This document shows, piece after piece, positions 1 through 9,719 of a stretch of 64,000 nucleotides of DNA (its first letter is position 1; every line of letters begins with the position of its first letter). Made by a program: the position numbers and the translations under genes. Origin of the DNA: Luteolibacter flavescens (lineage in GTDB: Bacteria; Verrucomicrobiota; Verrucomicrobiia; Verrucomicrobiales; Akkermansiaceae); the NCBI RefSeq assembly GCF_025950085.1, contig NZ_JAPDDS010000003.1, positions 186,001 through 250,000 of the forward strand. Direction: 5' to 3'. Below the pieces are notes generated by a model. That model had not been told where the DNA came from, ran no database searches, and worked only from the letters and a program-made list of their open reading frames with translations.

Positions 1-360
1 GTGCATTACCTTTGCCTCATCGCTTTCCTCACCTGCGGGGCGATCATGCTGCTGCACCCGCACCCCATGACGATGGTGCGGCCTCTGATCGCCTCGGCCA
101 TCGCTGTCGCGGTGAGCTGGCTGGCCTCCTTCCTCCGCAGGCGCACGGCCCGCTGCCCGCTCTGCAAGGGCTCGTCGCTGCTCGACACCGGAGCGTCCAA
201 GCACGCGAAGGCGTTGCGGATTCCGCCGCTCAATTACGGCACCACCGCGGTGCTCAGCCTGCTTTTTCTCACCCGCTTCCGCTGCATGTACTGCGGGACG
301 CCGTACGACCTGATGAAACGCTCCGCCGTGGAGCGCAGGCGCGATCAGTTCGGCCGCTGA
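1..360 (+). CDS. Small membrane protein with a cytosolic zinc-ribbon-like CxxC pair
   Basis: The reading frame is open from the first base (GTG) to a TGA, giving 119 residues, so the true start may lie before the window. The first 45 residues form two hydrophobic stretches ending in a basic RRR patch. After that come CPLC (about residues 52-55) and CMYC (about 95-98), a spacing that fits a split zinc ribbon, with a hydrophobic stretch between them. No family is recognised. It ends 120 bases before the kdp operon on the same strand, and nothing in the sequence ties it to potassium transport. Confidence 0.6.
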   Translation: MHYLCLIAFLTCGAIMLLHPHPMTMVRPLIASAIAVAVSWLASFLRRRTARCPLCKGSSLLDTGASKHAKALRIPPLNYGTTAVLSLLFLTRFRCMYCGTPYDLMKRSAVERRRDQFGR

Positions 361-480
361 TTCGCGGGCCGGATGAATGACAGGCGAATCAGGGCCCGCG
401 TGCGGCCTTGATACTTTCTTGATGCCTCCCGCCGGGACTTTGACTCCCCGGATCTGGGATCCGTGGGATCATGGCTGCGT

Positions 481-564
481 ATGAACGACGCCATCTACCT
501 CGGCATGGCCGGGGGCTTCTTCGCCCTGGCCTTCCTCTACGCGAACTTCTGCGAACGCCTCTGA
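481..564 (+). CDS. 27-aa kdp leader-type membrane peptide
   Basis: This short frame (ATG to TGA) encodes one hydrophobic helix ending in the polar CERL tail. Tiny ORFs of this kind, ending in CERL or CDRL, sit directly before kdpF in many kdp operons and are usually missed by gene callers. It stops 4 bases before the kdpF ATG, so the two are probably translationally coupled. The likely role is as an accessory subunit or stabilising peptide of the KdpFABC complex, which is inferred only from position and shape. Confidence 0.6.
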   Translation: MNDAIYLGMAGGFFALAFLYANFCERL

Positions 565-568
565 TCCC

Positions 569-652
569 ATGGAAACCATCGTCACCGGCGTCATCGCCAT
601 CGCCCTGCTCGCCTATCTCTTCACGGCCATGATCCGGCCGGAAAAATTCTAA
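569..652 (+). CDS. kdpF: Potassium-transporting ATPase small subunit KdpF
   Basis: KdpF is the single-span peptide that stabilises the KdpFABC potassium pump in the inner membrane. The 27 residues form one transmembrane helix and end in RPEKF, the hallmark KdpF C-terminus (usual length 25-30). It lies 4 bases after the upstream 27-aa peptide and 12 bases before kdpA, in the canonical F-A-B-C order. Confidence 0.9.
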   Translation: METIVTGVIAIALLAYLFTAMIRPEKF

Positions 653-664
653 CACCCGGTCATC

Positions 665-2452
665 ATGCACGCAAACGACTGGCTCCAGTTCGCCCTCTTC
701 CTCGGCATCCTCGCGGCGATCACCAAGCCCATGGGCCGATACCTCTGCCAGGTCCTCGATCCCGACGGGAAGACCTGTCTCGACCCCGCGCTCCGACCCG
801 TGGAGCGACTCACCTACCGCCTCATGGGCGTGAAGTCTGGGGAGGAACAGGATTGGAAAGGCTACACGCTCGCCATGCTGCTTTTCAGTCTGGTCGGCAT
901 CGTCTTCACCTACGCGATTCTGCGCCTCCAGCACATCCTGCCGATGAATCCGCAGGGCCTGCCCGCGCTCTCCCCCGCGCTCGCCTTCAACACGGCGGTC
1001 AGTTTCACCACGAACACGAACTGGCAGAGCTATGGCGGCGAATCCACCATGTCCTACTTCTCCCAGATGGTGGGGCTCACCTTCCACAACTTCGTCTCCG
1101 CCGCCACGGGCATCGGCATCGCCGCCGCACTCGTGCGCGGCATCGCACGCCACACGACGAACGCGCTGGGGAACTTCTGGGTCGATCTGGTGCGCTGCAC
1201 CTACTACCTGCTGCTGCCGATCTGTGTCGCCTTCGCGGTCTTCCTCGTATCGCAGGGCATGATCCAGAATTTCAAGAGCTACGACACCGCCCAGATGCTG
1301 GAGCCTCAGACCGTGCAGGTGGAATCCACCAACGATGCCGGTGAAACGGTGACCGAGTCATCCGTCGTGAACACCCAGACGATCGCGCAGGGCCCGATGG
1401 CCTCGCAGGCCGCGATCAAGATGCTCGGCACCAACGGCGGCGGCTTCGTGAATGTGAACGCCGCGCACCCCTACGAGAATCCGACGCCATTCGCGAACTT
1501 CATCCAGATGCTCTCGATCTTCGCGATCGGCAGCGGCCTCACCTGGTATCTCGGCAAGTCCACCGGCAATCAGGCACACGGCTGGTCCGTCTGGGCGGCC
1601 ATGATGGTGCTCTTCACCTGCGGCACCCTCGCCTGCTGGTGGGCGGAGGCCGCGGGCAATCCCATCCACCACGCGCTTGGCGTGGCAGCGGCTGACGGAA
1701 ACTTCGAAGGCAAGGAAGTCCGCTTCGGCATCTTCAATTCCTCGCTCTTCGCGGTCGTCACCACCTCCGCTTCCTGCGGTGCGGTGAATGCGATGCACGA
1801 CTCCTTCACGGCGATCGGCGGCCTCATTCCCCTCTTCATGATGGAGCTGGGTGAAGTCGTCATCGGCGGCGTGGGGGCCGGTCTCTACGGCATGATCGTC
1901 TTCGTGGTGCTCGCCGTCTTCATCGCCGGCCTGATGGTCGGACGCACGCCCGAGTATCTCGGCAAGAAGATCAATGCCTTCGAGGTGAAGATGGCCATGC
2001 TCGCACTGCTGGTGCTCACGCTGACCATCCTCGGCTTCACCGCCTGGGCTTCCGTCTCCGGCTGGGGACTCGCGGGTCTCAACAATGCGGGCCCGCACGG
2101 CTTCACCGAAATCCTCTACGCCTACAGCTCGGCCACCGCGAACAACGGCAGTGCCTTCGGCGGTCTCACGGCGAACCCTTCCAGCGGCGATCCGCACTAC
2201 AACGTGACCCTCGGCATCGCCATGCTGGTCGGCCGCTTCCTGATGATCGTGCCGATCCTCGCGCTCGCCGGATCGCTCGTGAAGAAGAAGGTCTCACCTC
2301 CCGGCCCGGGCACCTTCCCGGTCTCCGGCGGCACCTTCACCATCCTGCTCATCGGCACCGTCCTGCTCATCGGCGCGCTGAACTTCCTGCCCGCCCTCGC
2401 GCTCGGCCCCATCGTCGAGCACTTCCTGATGCACGGCGGCAACCTCTTCTAA
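665..2452 (+). CDS. kdpA: Potassium-transporting ATPase potassium-binding subunit KdpA
   Basis: KdpA is the membrane channel subunit that selects K+ in the KdpFABC ATP-driven pump. The 595-residue hydrophobic protein has the expected selectivity-filter loops: a TTNTNWQSYGGE segment (about residues 117-128), GTNGGGF (about 257-263), SASCGAVNAM (about 364-373) and ANNGSAFGGL (about 495-504), each followed by a re-entrant hydrophobic stretch. Length is slightly above the usual 557-570 because of a periplasmic loop around residues 205-245 rich in Glu, Thr and Val. It starts 12 bases after kdpF and stops 18 bases before kdpB. Confidence 0.97.
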   Translation: MHANDWLQFALFLGILAAITKPMGRYLCQVLDPDGKTCLDPALRPVERLTYRLMGVKSGEEQDWKGYTLAMLLFSLVGIVFTYAILRLQHILPMNPQGLPALSPALAFNTAVSFTTNTNWQSYGGESTMSYFSQMVGLTFHNFVSAATGIGIAAALVRGIARHTTNALGNFWVDLVRCTYYLLLPICVAFAVFLVSQGMIQNFKSYDTAQMLEPQTVQVESTNDAGETVTESSVVNTQTIAQGPMASQAAIKMLGTNGGGFVNVNAAHPYENPTPFANFIQMLSIFAIGSGLTWYLGKSTGNQAHGWSVWAAMMVLFTCGTLACWWAEAAGNPIHHALGVAAADGNFEGKEVRFGIFNSSLFAVVTTSASCGAVNAMHDSFTAIGGLIPLFMMELGEVVIGGVGAGLYGMIVFVVLAVFIAGLMVGRTPEYLGKKINAFEVKMAMLALLVLTLTILGFTAWASVSGWGLAGLNNAGPHGFTEILYAYSSATANNGSAFGGLTANPSSGDPHYNVTLGIAMLVGRFLMIVPILALAGSLVKKKVSPPGPGTFPVSGGTFTILLIGTVLLIGALNFLPALALGPIVEHFLMHGGNLF

Positions 2453-2470
2453 CATTTCATCCCTCAGACC

Positions 2471-4495
2471 ATGTCCACCAAAGTCCAATCTCTCTTTGAC
2501 AAGGCGATCCTGATGCCTGCCGTGGGGGAATCCTTCAAGAAACTCGACCCGCGCCTGATGGTGAAAAACCCGGTGATGTTCGTCACCGAGATCGCCGCGG
2601 TGCTCACCACCGTCTCGATCTTCACCACCAAGACCGACCACGGCTTCATCGTCCAGCTCGCGATCTGGCTGTGGTTCACCGTGCTCTTCGCGAACTTCGC
2701 GGAAGCGGTGGCGGAGGGCCGCGGCAAGGCCCAAGCCGACAGCCTGCGCAAGGCGCGCAAGGATACGATGGCGCGCCGCCTCACCCGCGATGGCCGCGAG
2801 GAGGTCATCGCTGCTCCCTTGCTTGAAAAGGGCGACCGCGTCGTGTGCGAGACCGGTGATGTGATCCCTGCCGATGGAGAGGTGATCGAGGGCATCGCCA
2901 GCGTCGATGAGGCAGCCATCACCGGCGAGTCCGCTCCGGTCATCCGCGAGAGCGGTGGCGACCGCAGCGCCGTCACCGGCGGCACCCGCGTCATCAGCGA
3001 CCGCATCGTCATCCAGATCACCTCGGAGAAAGGCAATACCTTCCTCGACCGCATGATCTCGATGGTGGAAGGAGCCAAGCGCCAGAAGACGCCGAACGAG
3101 ATCGCGCTGACGATCCTGCTCTCGGCGATGACGCTGATCTTCCTGCTCGTCTGTATCACGCTGAAGCCCTTCGGCATCTATGCAGGCATGGAATTCACCA
3201 CGCCCGTGCTGGTCGCGCTGCTGGTCTGCCTCATCCCCACCACCATCGGTGGTCTGCTGAGCGCCATCGGCATCAGCGGCATCGACCGCATGATCCGCCG
3301 CAACGTGATCGCTACCAGCGGCCGTGCCGTGGAAGCCGCCGGCGACATCGACGTGCTGCTGCTCGACAAGACCGGCACCATCACCATCGGCAACCGCATG
3401 GCCTCCGCTTTCCTGCCCGCACCGGGCGTGACGGAGCAGGAGCTCGCCGATGCAGCCCAGCTTTCCTCGCTGGCTGACGAGACCCCGGAAGGCCGCAGCA
3501 TCGTGGTGCTCGCGAAGGAGCAGTTCAACCTCCGCGGCCGCGAACTCCAGCAGCCTCACGCACAGTTCGTGCCCTTCACCGCGCAGACGCGCATGAGCGG
3601 CGTGGACTTCGACGGACGCTGCATCCGCAAGGGTGCCGCCGAGTCGGTGAAGCGCTGGGTGGAAGAGCAAGGAGGTCACTTCCCCGTGGACGTGTCGAAT
3701 GCCGTGGAAGCTGCTGCCCGCGCCGGACGCACGCCACTGGTGGTTGCCGACGGCCGCAAGGTGCTCGGCGTGGTCGAGCTGAAGGACGTCGTGAAGGGTG
3801 GCATCAAGGAGCGCTTCGCCCAGCTCCGCAAGATGGGCATCCGCACCGTGATGATCACCGGTGACAATCCGATGACCGCCGCTGCCATCGCCGCGGAGGC
3901 GGGCGTGGATGACTTCATGGCGCAGGCGACACCCGAGGACAAGCTCAAGCGCATCCGCGCCGAGCAGGATGCAGGTCACCTGGTCGCGATGACCGGTGAC
4001 GGCACAAACGACGCCCCCGCACTTGCCCAGGCCGACGTCGGCGTGGCTATGAACACCGGCACCCAGGCCGCCCGCGAGGCCGGCAACATGGTGGACCTCG
4101 ACAGCAACCCGACGAAGCTCATCGAGATCGTCGAGATCGGAAAGCAGCTCCTGATGACCCGCGGATCGCTGACCACCTTCTCCATCGCCAACGACGTCGC
4201 GAAATACTTCGCGATCATCCCCGCGATGCTGATGGTCACTTTCCCGGCGATCGCCCCGCTCAACGTGATGAAGCTCGCATCACCACAGAGCGCCATCCTC
4301 AGCGCCGTGATCTTCAATGCGCTCATCATCATCGCGCTGATCCCGCTCGCCCTGAAGGGCGTGGCCTACAAGCCACTGGGAGCGATGGCCGTGCTGCGCC
4401 GCAACCTGCTCGTCTACGGCCTCGGCGGCCTGGTGCTGCCATTCGCAGGCATCAAGGCGGTCGATATCATCGTCTCCAGCCTCCACCTCGTCTGA
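2471..4495 (+). CDS. kdpB: Potassium-transporting ATPase ATP-binding subunit KdpB
   Basis: KdpB is the P-type ATPase subunit that energises K+ uptake through KdpA. At 674 residues it has normal length. Visible motifs are TGES (actuator domain, about residues 154-157), DKTGTIT with the phosphorylated Asp at residue 299, the KGA ATP-binding segment, MITGDN and the [10 protein letters not shown] hinge. The Ser of TGES, target of inhibitory phosphorylation in E. coli KdpB, is present. It sits between kdpA and kdpC with short gaps of 18 and 46 bases. Confidence 0.97.
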   Translation: MSTKVQSLFDKAILMPAVGESFKKLDPRLMVKNPVMFVTEIAAVLTTVSIFTTKTDHGFIVQLAIWLWFTVLFANFAEAVAEGRGKAQADSLRKARKDTMARRLTRDGREEVIAAPLLEKGDRVVCETGDVIPADGEVIEGIASVDEAAITGESAPVIRESGGDRSAVTGGTRVISDRIVIQITSEKGNTFLDRMISMVEGAKRQKTPNEIALTILLSAMTLIFLLVCITLKPFGIYAGMEFTTPVLVALLVCLIPTTIGGLLSAIGISGIDRMIRRNVIATSGRAVEAAGDIDVLLLDKTGTITIGNRMASAFLPAPGVTEQELADAAQLSSLADETPEGRSIVVLAKEQFNLRGRELQQPHAQFVPFTAQTRMSGVDFDGRCIRKGAAESVKRWVEEQGGHFPVDVSNAVEAAARAGRTPLVVADGRKVLGVVELKDVVKGGIKERFAQLRKMGIRTVMITGDNPMTAAAIAAEAGVDDFMAQATPEDKLKRIRAEQDAGHLVAMTGDGTNDAPALAQADVGVAMNTGTQAAREAGNMVDLDSNPTKLIEIVEIGKQLLMTRGSLTTFSIANDVAKYFAIIPAMLMVTFPAIAPLNVMKLASPQSAILSAVIFNALIIIALIPLALKGVAYKPLGAMAVLRRNLLVYGLGGLVLPFAGIKAVDIIVSSLHLV

Positions 4496-4541
4496 CCGTG
4501 GCCGCGGCATCCTGCCGCGAGCCTCATCCCAATCAACTGAC

Positions 4542-5156
4542 ATGAACTCATTCCTTTCCCAACTTCGCAGCGCTGCAGTCTCCACCGCCGTCCTAGCTGC
4601 CGTCACCTGCGGTGCCTATCCGCTGATCGTCACCGGCATTTCCCGCACCGTCTTCACGGACAAGGCGGACGGCAGCCTGATCAAGGACTCGTCCGGCAAG
4701 GTCGTCGGCTCGTCGCTGATCGGCCAGACCTTCACCGGCGAGAAATATTTCCACCCCCGCCCGTCGGCTGCCGGTGCAAACGGCTACGATGGTGCCAGCT
4801 CCAGCGGCACCAACCTCGGGCCGACCTCGCAGAAGCTCGCCGACCAGGTGAAGGAGCGCGTGGCCGCCTACCGTATCACCAACGGCCTCGCCGCGGATCA
4901 GGAGGTGCCAGCCGATGCCGTCACCGCATCCGGCAGCGGACTCGACCCCCACATCAGCCCGGCGAATGCCGCGCTGCAGGCAAGCCGCGTGGCCAAGGCC
5001 CGCAACCTGCCCGAGGAAGAGGTCCGCTCCGTGATCGATGACAATACGGACAAGCCCGACCTCGGCATCTTCGGCGAGCCTCGTGTGAATGTTCTGAAGT
5101 TGAACCTCGCGCTGGATTCGCTCGGTGGCACGCCGGCGGCTGGCGGGGCGAACTAA
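4542..5156 (+). CDS. kdpC: Potassium-transporting ATPase subunit KdpC
   Basis: KdpC is the single-span periplasmic subunit that assists ATP and K+ handling in the pump. The 204-residue protein has one N-terminal membrane helix (about residues 10-30), then the family signatures GQxFxxxxYFHPRPSA (about 64-79), SASSGTNLGPTS-like SSSGTNLGPTSQ (about 86-97), DPHISPANA (about 133-141), ARNLPEEEV and the C-terminal GEPRVNVLKLNLALD. Length matches the family (about 190-205). A smaller paralogue follows 35 bases later. Confidence 0.96.
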   Translation: MNSFLSQLRSAAVSTAVLAAVTCGAYPLIVTGISRTVFTDKADGSLIKDSSGKVVGSSLIGQTFTGEKYFHPRPSAAGANGYDGASSSGTNLGPTSQKLADQVKERVAAYRITNGLAADQEVPADAVTASGSGLDPHISPANAALQASRVAKARNLPEEEVRSVIDDNTDKPDLGIFGEPRVNVLKLNLALDSLGGTPAAGGAN

Positions 5157-5191
5157 GGATTTCCGGCCATCATCCACGACTCGACCATCGG

Positions 5192-5581
5192 ATGAAACAC
5201 CCGCTCCTCATCACCTTCTCCGGGATCGCACTCGCGACCGTCGGATGGCTTTGGCCATGGGACGATGGGGAGCGGCTTCCCGATGGGACGCGAGCCGCGA
5301 TGATCCTGCTGCAGAGCCAGCAATCCGGACCGGCCTACTTTCATCCGGAGAATGAGGTCCAGCCGGACGAGCAAGGCATCTCGTGGATCTCGCCACAGCA
5401 AGCCCTCGGCCAATTGGACCGGGTGATGCGCGAGCGGAAGCTGACCGCGGGCGACCGGCAGGCGCTGACCGAACTGATCAGCGAGGCATCGGAACCGCAT
5501 CCGTCGAGAGCCATCGGCGGACAGAGGATCAATGTCGCGCGCCTGAATGTCGCGATGGATGCCCGGCAGGAAAAGCAGTAG
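5192..5581 (+). CDS. Degenerate KdpC-like small membrane protein
   Basis: The 129 residues begin with one hydrophobic segment (about residues 5-21) and then repeat the KdpC plan in reduced form: AYFHPENEV matches the YFHPRPSA block, WISPQQALGQLDRVMRERKLT matches DPHISPANAALQASRVAKARNLP, and GGQRINVARLNVAMDA matches GEPRVNVLKLNLALDS. The central SSGTNLGPTS block, about 60 residues, is missing. It lies between kdpC and kdpD on the same strand. It is most likely a duplicated and trimmed KdpC that could modulate the pump or link it to KdpD; no function is known. The alignment was made by eye, but all three blocks fall in the right order. Confidence 0.8.
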   Translation: MKHPLLITFSGIALATVGWLWPWDDGERLPDGTRAAMILLQSQQSGPAYFHPENEVQPDEQGISWISPQQALGQLDRVMRERKLTAGDRQALTELISEASEPHPSRAIGGQRINVARLNVAMDARQEKQ

Positions 5582-5635
5582 CGCTTGCATGCGCCGGGAA
5601 CATCCACACCATGCCTGCGGATCCACCTTCCATCC

Positions 5636-8272
5636 ATGACCCACGACCGTCCTGATCCGGATCTCTTGCTCGCGCAGGTCCAGCGCGAGGAAGGAAGGCG
5701 TCGCCCCGGCCGTCTTTTCATCTTCCTCGGCATGTGTCCGGGAGTTGGGAAGACGTATGCCATGCTCCAAACCGCGCGGCAGCGGCGGAACGATGGGCTG
5801 CGCGTGCTCGTCGGCGTGGTGGAGACGCATGGAAGGGTGGAGACCGCCGCGTTGCTGGACGGGCTGGAGATCCTACCGCGCCGGAAGATCGAGCACGGCG
5901 GGCACTTGCTGGAGGAATTCGACCTCGATGCTGCCCTCACGCGGCGGCCGGACTTCCTGCTGGTGGACGAGCTTGCCCACACGAATGCCACGGGCAGCCG
6001 GCACGCGAAGCGATATCAGGACGTGCTGGAGCTGCTCGACGCGGGCATCGACGTGTGCACCACACTCAATGTCCAACACATCGAGAGCCAGGTCGATGTG
6101 GTCCGCCAGGTGACCGGCGTGGCCGTACAGGAAACGGTGCCGGATTCCCTGCTCGATCGGGCACACGAGATCCAGCTCGTGGACCTCAGCGTGGAGAAGC
6201 TCCTCCAGCGGATGTCCGAGGGCCGCGTGTATCTCGGCGAGCGGGCTGATGCAGCGGCGGAAGGATTTTTCCGCGAAGGGAATCTCACCGCGTTGCGGGA
6301 GCTCGCACTGCGATTCACGGCAGAGAAGGTGGATCGTGATCTGGAAGACTTCCGCCGCGCTCGACGTGATGCGACGCCATGGAAGACGAATGCGCGCCTG
6401 CTCGTGGGCGTCGCCCCCACCCCCTACTCGGAGAGCCTGGTTCGCTGGACCCGGCGGGCAGCAGCGAGGATCGGCTGCCCGTGGATCGGCGTGTGGGTGG
6501 AGGGATCGCGCATGCTCCGACCTGATGAAGAAGAGCTGCTTTCGCGCGGGCTCGCGCTGGTGCGCAGGCTCGGAGGCGAGGTCGTCCATGTGACCGGGGA
6601 CGATGTCGCGAAGGCCCTGCTCGATGTCGCACAGGAGCGCAATGTCAGCCAGATCGTCGTCGGCAAGTCGGACCACCGGCGCTTCCGCCGCACCACGTTA
6701 ACGGACCGCATCATCGCGGGAAGCGGTGACATCGACGTGTGCGTTGTACGGCCGCTCGCGGGAAAACGGGCGAAGCCGCCGCAGGAGGCCGTCCCTGCCT
6801 CCCGCTGGCGCGAGTATGGCAGCGCGCTCCTGCTCACCACCGCGGTCACGCTGCTCTCCATGCTGCTGCTTCCCTACAGCGGCTACATGGTCCCCTCCTT
6901 CATCTATCTGCTGGCGATCGTGCTCGGCTCAATGAAGTGGGAGCGCGGGCCGATGCTGCTGATGGCTGGCGCTTCGGCATTCGCGTGGGATTGCCTCTTC
7001 ATCCCCCCGCGATTCACCTTCCACGTCAATGAACCGGAGGACATGGCAATGCTCGCGATGTTCTTCGTCGTGGCCCTTGCGATGGGCCAGCTCACCACGC
7101 GGCTGAAGATGCGCGAGCGCGCCGAACGCGAACGCCAGCTCCACACGGACGCGCTACTACGCGTGACCCAGCAGGCAGCCCTGCACCCCCAACCGGACAA
7201 GGGCTTGGAAGCGGCGCTGCGCATCATCGAGTCCATCCTCGGCGGCCAGATCGCGCTGTTGCTCCGCCAGGACGATCACTCGCTCGGACGGAATGCGCAC
7301 CAGGCCAGCGCCTTCGCACCAGACGATGCGGAGTTCGCGGTTGCCGCGTGGTCATTCGCCAATCACCAGTTGGCCGGGCGCTTCACCGACACGCTGCCCG
7401 CTGCGGCAGCGACGTGGTTCCCGCTGCAAACGGCGACTTCGACGATGGGGGTGCTCGGCCTCAATCGGGAAGCGAAGCAATTCACCTTCACCGAGCGGCA
7501 GGCTACCGAGGCATTCGCACTGCAGCTCGCGCTGATCTTGGAGAAGGAGCATTTCATCGTGGCGGTGCAGCATGCGGAAAAATTGGAGGAGGGAGAAAAA
7601 CTCCGCCGCGCCTTGCTCGACAGCGTTTCCCACGAACTGAAGACCCCCATCGCCGTGATCCGCGCCGCGGTGGATGCCAGTGACTCCGGGAACGACCCCT
7701 ACCTCGCCGAGATCGATACCGCCTCCCGGAGGCTCCAGCGGATCGTGGAAGGCCTGCTTCAGATGACGCGCCTGGAATCCTCGGTGATCGAGCCGCGGAT
7801 CGAGTGGTGCGACGCGACCGACATCGTCTCCGCCGCACTGGAGTCCACCGGCGATATCTTCCGCGAGCGCGCTTTCACCTCCCGCATCGTGCCCGACCTG
7901 CCGCTGGTGAAGACCGACCACTCGCTGATGGAACAAGTGCTGGCGAATGTCCTTCACAATGCCGCCGTCCACACTTCGCCGGATACCCCGGTGGAGCTTA
8001 TGATCCGCCGACATCCCGGGGGCATAGAGTTCGTCGTGCGTGACCACGGCAAGGGCATCCCGCAGGGCGAGGAGAAGAAGATCTTCGGGAAATTCCACCG
8101 CGCTCCCGGAGCACCGGCGGGAGGCACGGGGCTGGGGCTCTCGATCGCAAAAGGCTTCCTCCGCGCACTCGGCGGTGAAATCTTCGCCCGCAATCATCAC
8201 GGCGGCGGCGCGGAGTTCACCATCCGCCTGAATGCCGAGACGATGGAACCCGCCACCGTGGCCGAAGCATGA
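5636..8272 (+). CDS. kdpD: Osmosensitive K+ channel histidine kinase KdpD
   Basis: KdpD senses potassium limitation and phosphorylates KdpE. Domains in order for the 878-residue product: KdpD N-terminal domain with Walker A GMCPGVGKT (residues 32-40) and LVDELAHTN; a universal-stress-like domain (about 235-365); four membrane helices (about 385-500); a GAF-like region (about 530-640); a HisKA domain with the phospho-acceptor in SHELKTPIAVIRAA (His666); and an HATPase with the N box NVLHNAAVHT, DHGKGIP and GTGLGLS. The ATG at 5636 was chosen over an upstream TTG because it starts close to the conserved domain. It overlaps kdpE by 4 bases (ATGA). Confidence 0.96.
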   Translation: MTHDRPDPDLLLAQVQREEGRRRPGRLFIFLGMCPGVGKTYAMLQTARQRRNDGLRVLVGVVETHGRVETAALLDGLEILPRRKIEHGGHLLEEFDLDAALTRRPDFLLVDELAHTNATGSRHAKRYQDVLELLDAGIDVCTTLNVQHIESQVDVVRQVTGVAVQETVPDSLLDRAHEIQLVDLSVEKLLQRMSEGRVYLGERADAAAEGFFREGNLTALRELALRFTAEKVDRDLEDFRRARRDATPWKTNARLLVGVAPTPYSESLVRWTRRAAARIGCPWIGVWVEGSRMLRPDEEELLSRGLALVRRLGGEVVHVTGDDVAKALLDVAQERNVSQIVVGKSDHRRFRRTTLTDRIIAGSGDIDVCVVRPLAGKRAKPPQEAVPASRWREYGSALLLTTAVTLLSMLLLPYSGYMVPSFIYLLAIVLGSMKWERGPMLLMAGASAFAWDCLFIPPRFTFHVNEPEDMAMLAMFFVVALAMGQLTTRLKMRERAERERQLHTDALLRVTQQAALHPQPDKGLEAALRIIESILGGQIALLLRQDDHSLGRNAHQASAFAPDDAEFAVAAWSFANHQLAGRFTDTLPAAAATWFPLQTATSTMGVLGLNREAKQFTFTERQATEAFALQLALILEKEHFIVAVQHAEKLEEGEKLRRALLDSVSHELKTPIAVIRAAVDASDSGNDPYLAEIDTASRRLQRIVEGLLQMTRLESSVIEPRIEWCDATDIVSAALESTGDIFRERAFTSRIVPDLPLVKTDHSLMEQVLANVLHNAAVHTSPDTPVELMIRRHPGGIEFVVRDHGKGIPQGEEKKIFGKFHRAPGAPAGGTGLGLSIAKGFLRALGGEIFARNHHGGGAEFTIRLNAETMEPATVAEA

Positions 8273-8931
8273 CCGCACTAGTCATCGACGATGAAGTCCA
8301 GATCCGCCGCTTGCTGAAGCTGGCACTGGAGTCGCGCGGCTACGTGATTCATGAAGCAGAGAACGGCCAACTCGGCCTGCAGGCCTGCGCCGTCCACCGG
8401 CCGGATGTCGTCCTGCTCGACCTCGGCCTGCCCGATCTCGATGGCCTAGAGGTGCTCAAGCGGCTGCGCGAATGGAGCGATGTACCGGTGCTGATCCTTT
8501 CCGTCAGGGACGATGAGCCGCAGAAGATCGGAGCGCTTGAGGCAGGTGCCGACGACTACGTCACCAAGCCCTTCGCCACCGGCGAACTGCTGGCACGGCT
8601 CGCCGCGATCCAGCGAAGGCGACATGGCAATGACACGCCGGAGATCGTCTTCGGCCCCTTGCTCGTGCGACTGGACCGGCATGAGGCGATCCTGAAGGGC
8701 TATGAGCTGAAGCTGACGCCCACCGAATTCGCCTTTCTCCGCGCACTGGTGAAGCACCCGGGCAAGATCGTCACCCAGCGACAACTCCTCCGCGAAGTGT
8801 GGGGACCACAGGCGGAGGAGCAGACGCACTACCTGCGCGTCTATGCGAACCTCCTGCGAAAGAAGCTCGGCGACCTGCTGCTGATCCGCAACGAGCCGGG
8901 CATCGGCTACCGGATCGTGGAACCGCTCTGA
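8269..8931 (+). CDS. kdpE: Response regulator KdpE, OmpR family
   Basis: KdpE is the DNA-binding response regulator partnered with KdpD, expected to activate the kdp operon. The 220 residues contain a receiver domain with the acidic pair (DDE, residues 6-8), the phosphorylated Asp in VVLLDLGLPD (about residue 51), and the switch Lys in TKPF (about residue 103). The C-terminal winged helix ends with the OmpR-type segment THYLRVYANLLRKKL and GIGYRI. Its start overlaps the kdpD stop, so it is translationally coupled. Its 3' end overlaps the convergent gene by 25 bases. Confidence 0.96.
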   Translation: MTALVIDDEVQIRRLLKLALESRGYVIHEAENGQLGLQACAVHRPDVVLLDLGLPDLDGLEVLKRLREWSDVPVLILSVRDDEPQKIGALEAGADDYVTKPFATGELLARLAAIQRRRHGNDTPEIVFGPLLVRLDRHEAILKGYELKLTPTEFAFLRALVKHPGKIVTQRQLLREVWGPQAEEQTHYLRVYANLLRKKLGDLLLIRNEPGIGYRIVEPL

Positions 8932-9647
8932 TCCTCGACGCACAGTCGCAGCCCGTAGCGATCCGTGCGGAAGAGCCGGAAGCCGGGATCCTGCACGTCC
9001 GCATGGACCACGTGACGGCGACCCCGATCGGCGATGCGCAGGACCGCGCCGCAGGAATCCACAAAGGACGGCTCGAACCGTGCGGAGCCCTGATTCCCCC
9101 GCGCGCTGACGGAGACCTCCAGCTCGCGGCACTCGTGGAGGATCTGGCAGGCCTGCTCCATGCAGACCGCGCTTTCATCCGCCACGGGGCGCTCCCATTC
9201 ATCCAGCCACGCCCCGGCTCCGAGGCGTCGGCTTTCCATGCAATCCAGCGAGACGCCCTCGAAGTGATCGACGAGGTTCGCGACCACCGGTGAGTTCCAC
9301 TCGTGGTTGTCGAGCCGGATGGAGGCGTGAAGCGTCCGCCCGGTTTCCGCGATGCCGATGACCGGCTTCCGGTCATCGGGGTTTGCCAGGAGATAGAGGG
9401 AGAAGGATCGCCCGGTATCCGTCTCCATGCCGCTGAGGTGATCGCGCAGCACCTGCCAGCCGCTCTCGCGCGTGGCCACGCTGAGGCCGAAGCGCGTGCA
9501 CTTCGCCAGGCTGAGGCCCTGCTGCCGCAGCACCAGTGTGGACTCGCCGAGACAGCAGAGGTGATTCAGCAATTCCGGCAACGGCCCGCGCAGCAGGAAC
9601 GCGCACGAGCACGGGGCCGAGGGGCTTTTCCTCCAGGAGCAGAACAT
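8907..9647 (-). CDS. Hypothetical protein of 246 residues
   Basis: No family was recognised. The protein is rich in charged residues and cysteines. It has no signal peptide or obvious membrane span apart from a short hydrophobic patch near residues 12-35 (PCSCAFLLRGPLPELL). The second half has alternating beta-type segments ending with FRLFRTDRYGLRLCVEDQSG. An in-frame start 18 bases further upstream (9665) is equally possible. The gene converges on kdpE and overlaps its 3' end, and no second ORF of comparable quality covers this stretch. Coding status is likely but function is unknown. Confidence 0.55.
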   Translation of the reverse strand: MFCSWRKSPSAPCSCAFLLRGPLPELLNHLCCLGESTLVLRQQGLSLAKCTRFGLSVATRESGWQVLRDHLSGMETDTGRSFSLYLLANPDDRKPVIGIAETGRTLHASIRLDNHEWNSPVVANLVDHFEGVSLDCMESRRLGAGAWLDEWERPVADESAVCMEQACQILHECRELEVSVSARGNQGSARFEPSFVDSCGAVLRIADRGRRHVVHADVQDPGFRLFRTDRYGLRLCVEDQSGSTIR

Positions 9648-9719
9648 GCCCGGAGGATAGGCCACACCCGCACCCCGCTGCTCGCGGTCGCTTGCGGAAA
9701 TTACGCCCGTCGTTGCGAA

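Noticed and set aside
409-480. KdpE-binding site or promoter before the kdp operon
   Set aside because: TTGATA at about 409 could be a -35 box, but no -10 or repeat typical of KdpE sites was convincing.
2294-3979. 561-residue minus-strand frame inside kdpA/kdpB
   Set aside because: His- and Asp-rich low-quality translation with no domain; kdpB is unmistakable on the plus strand.
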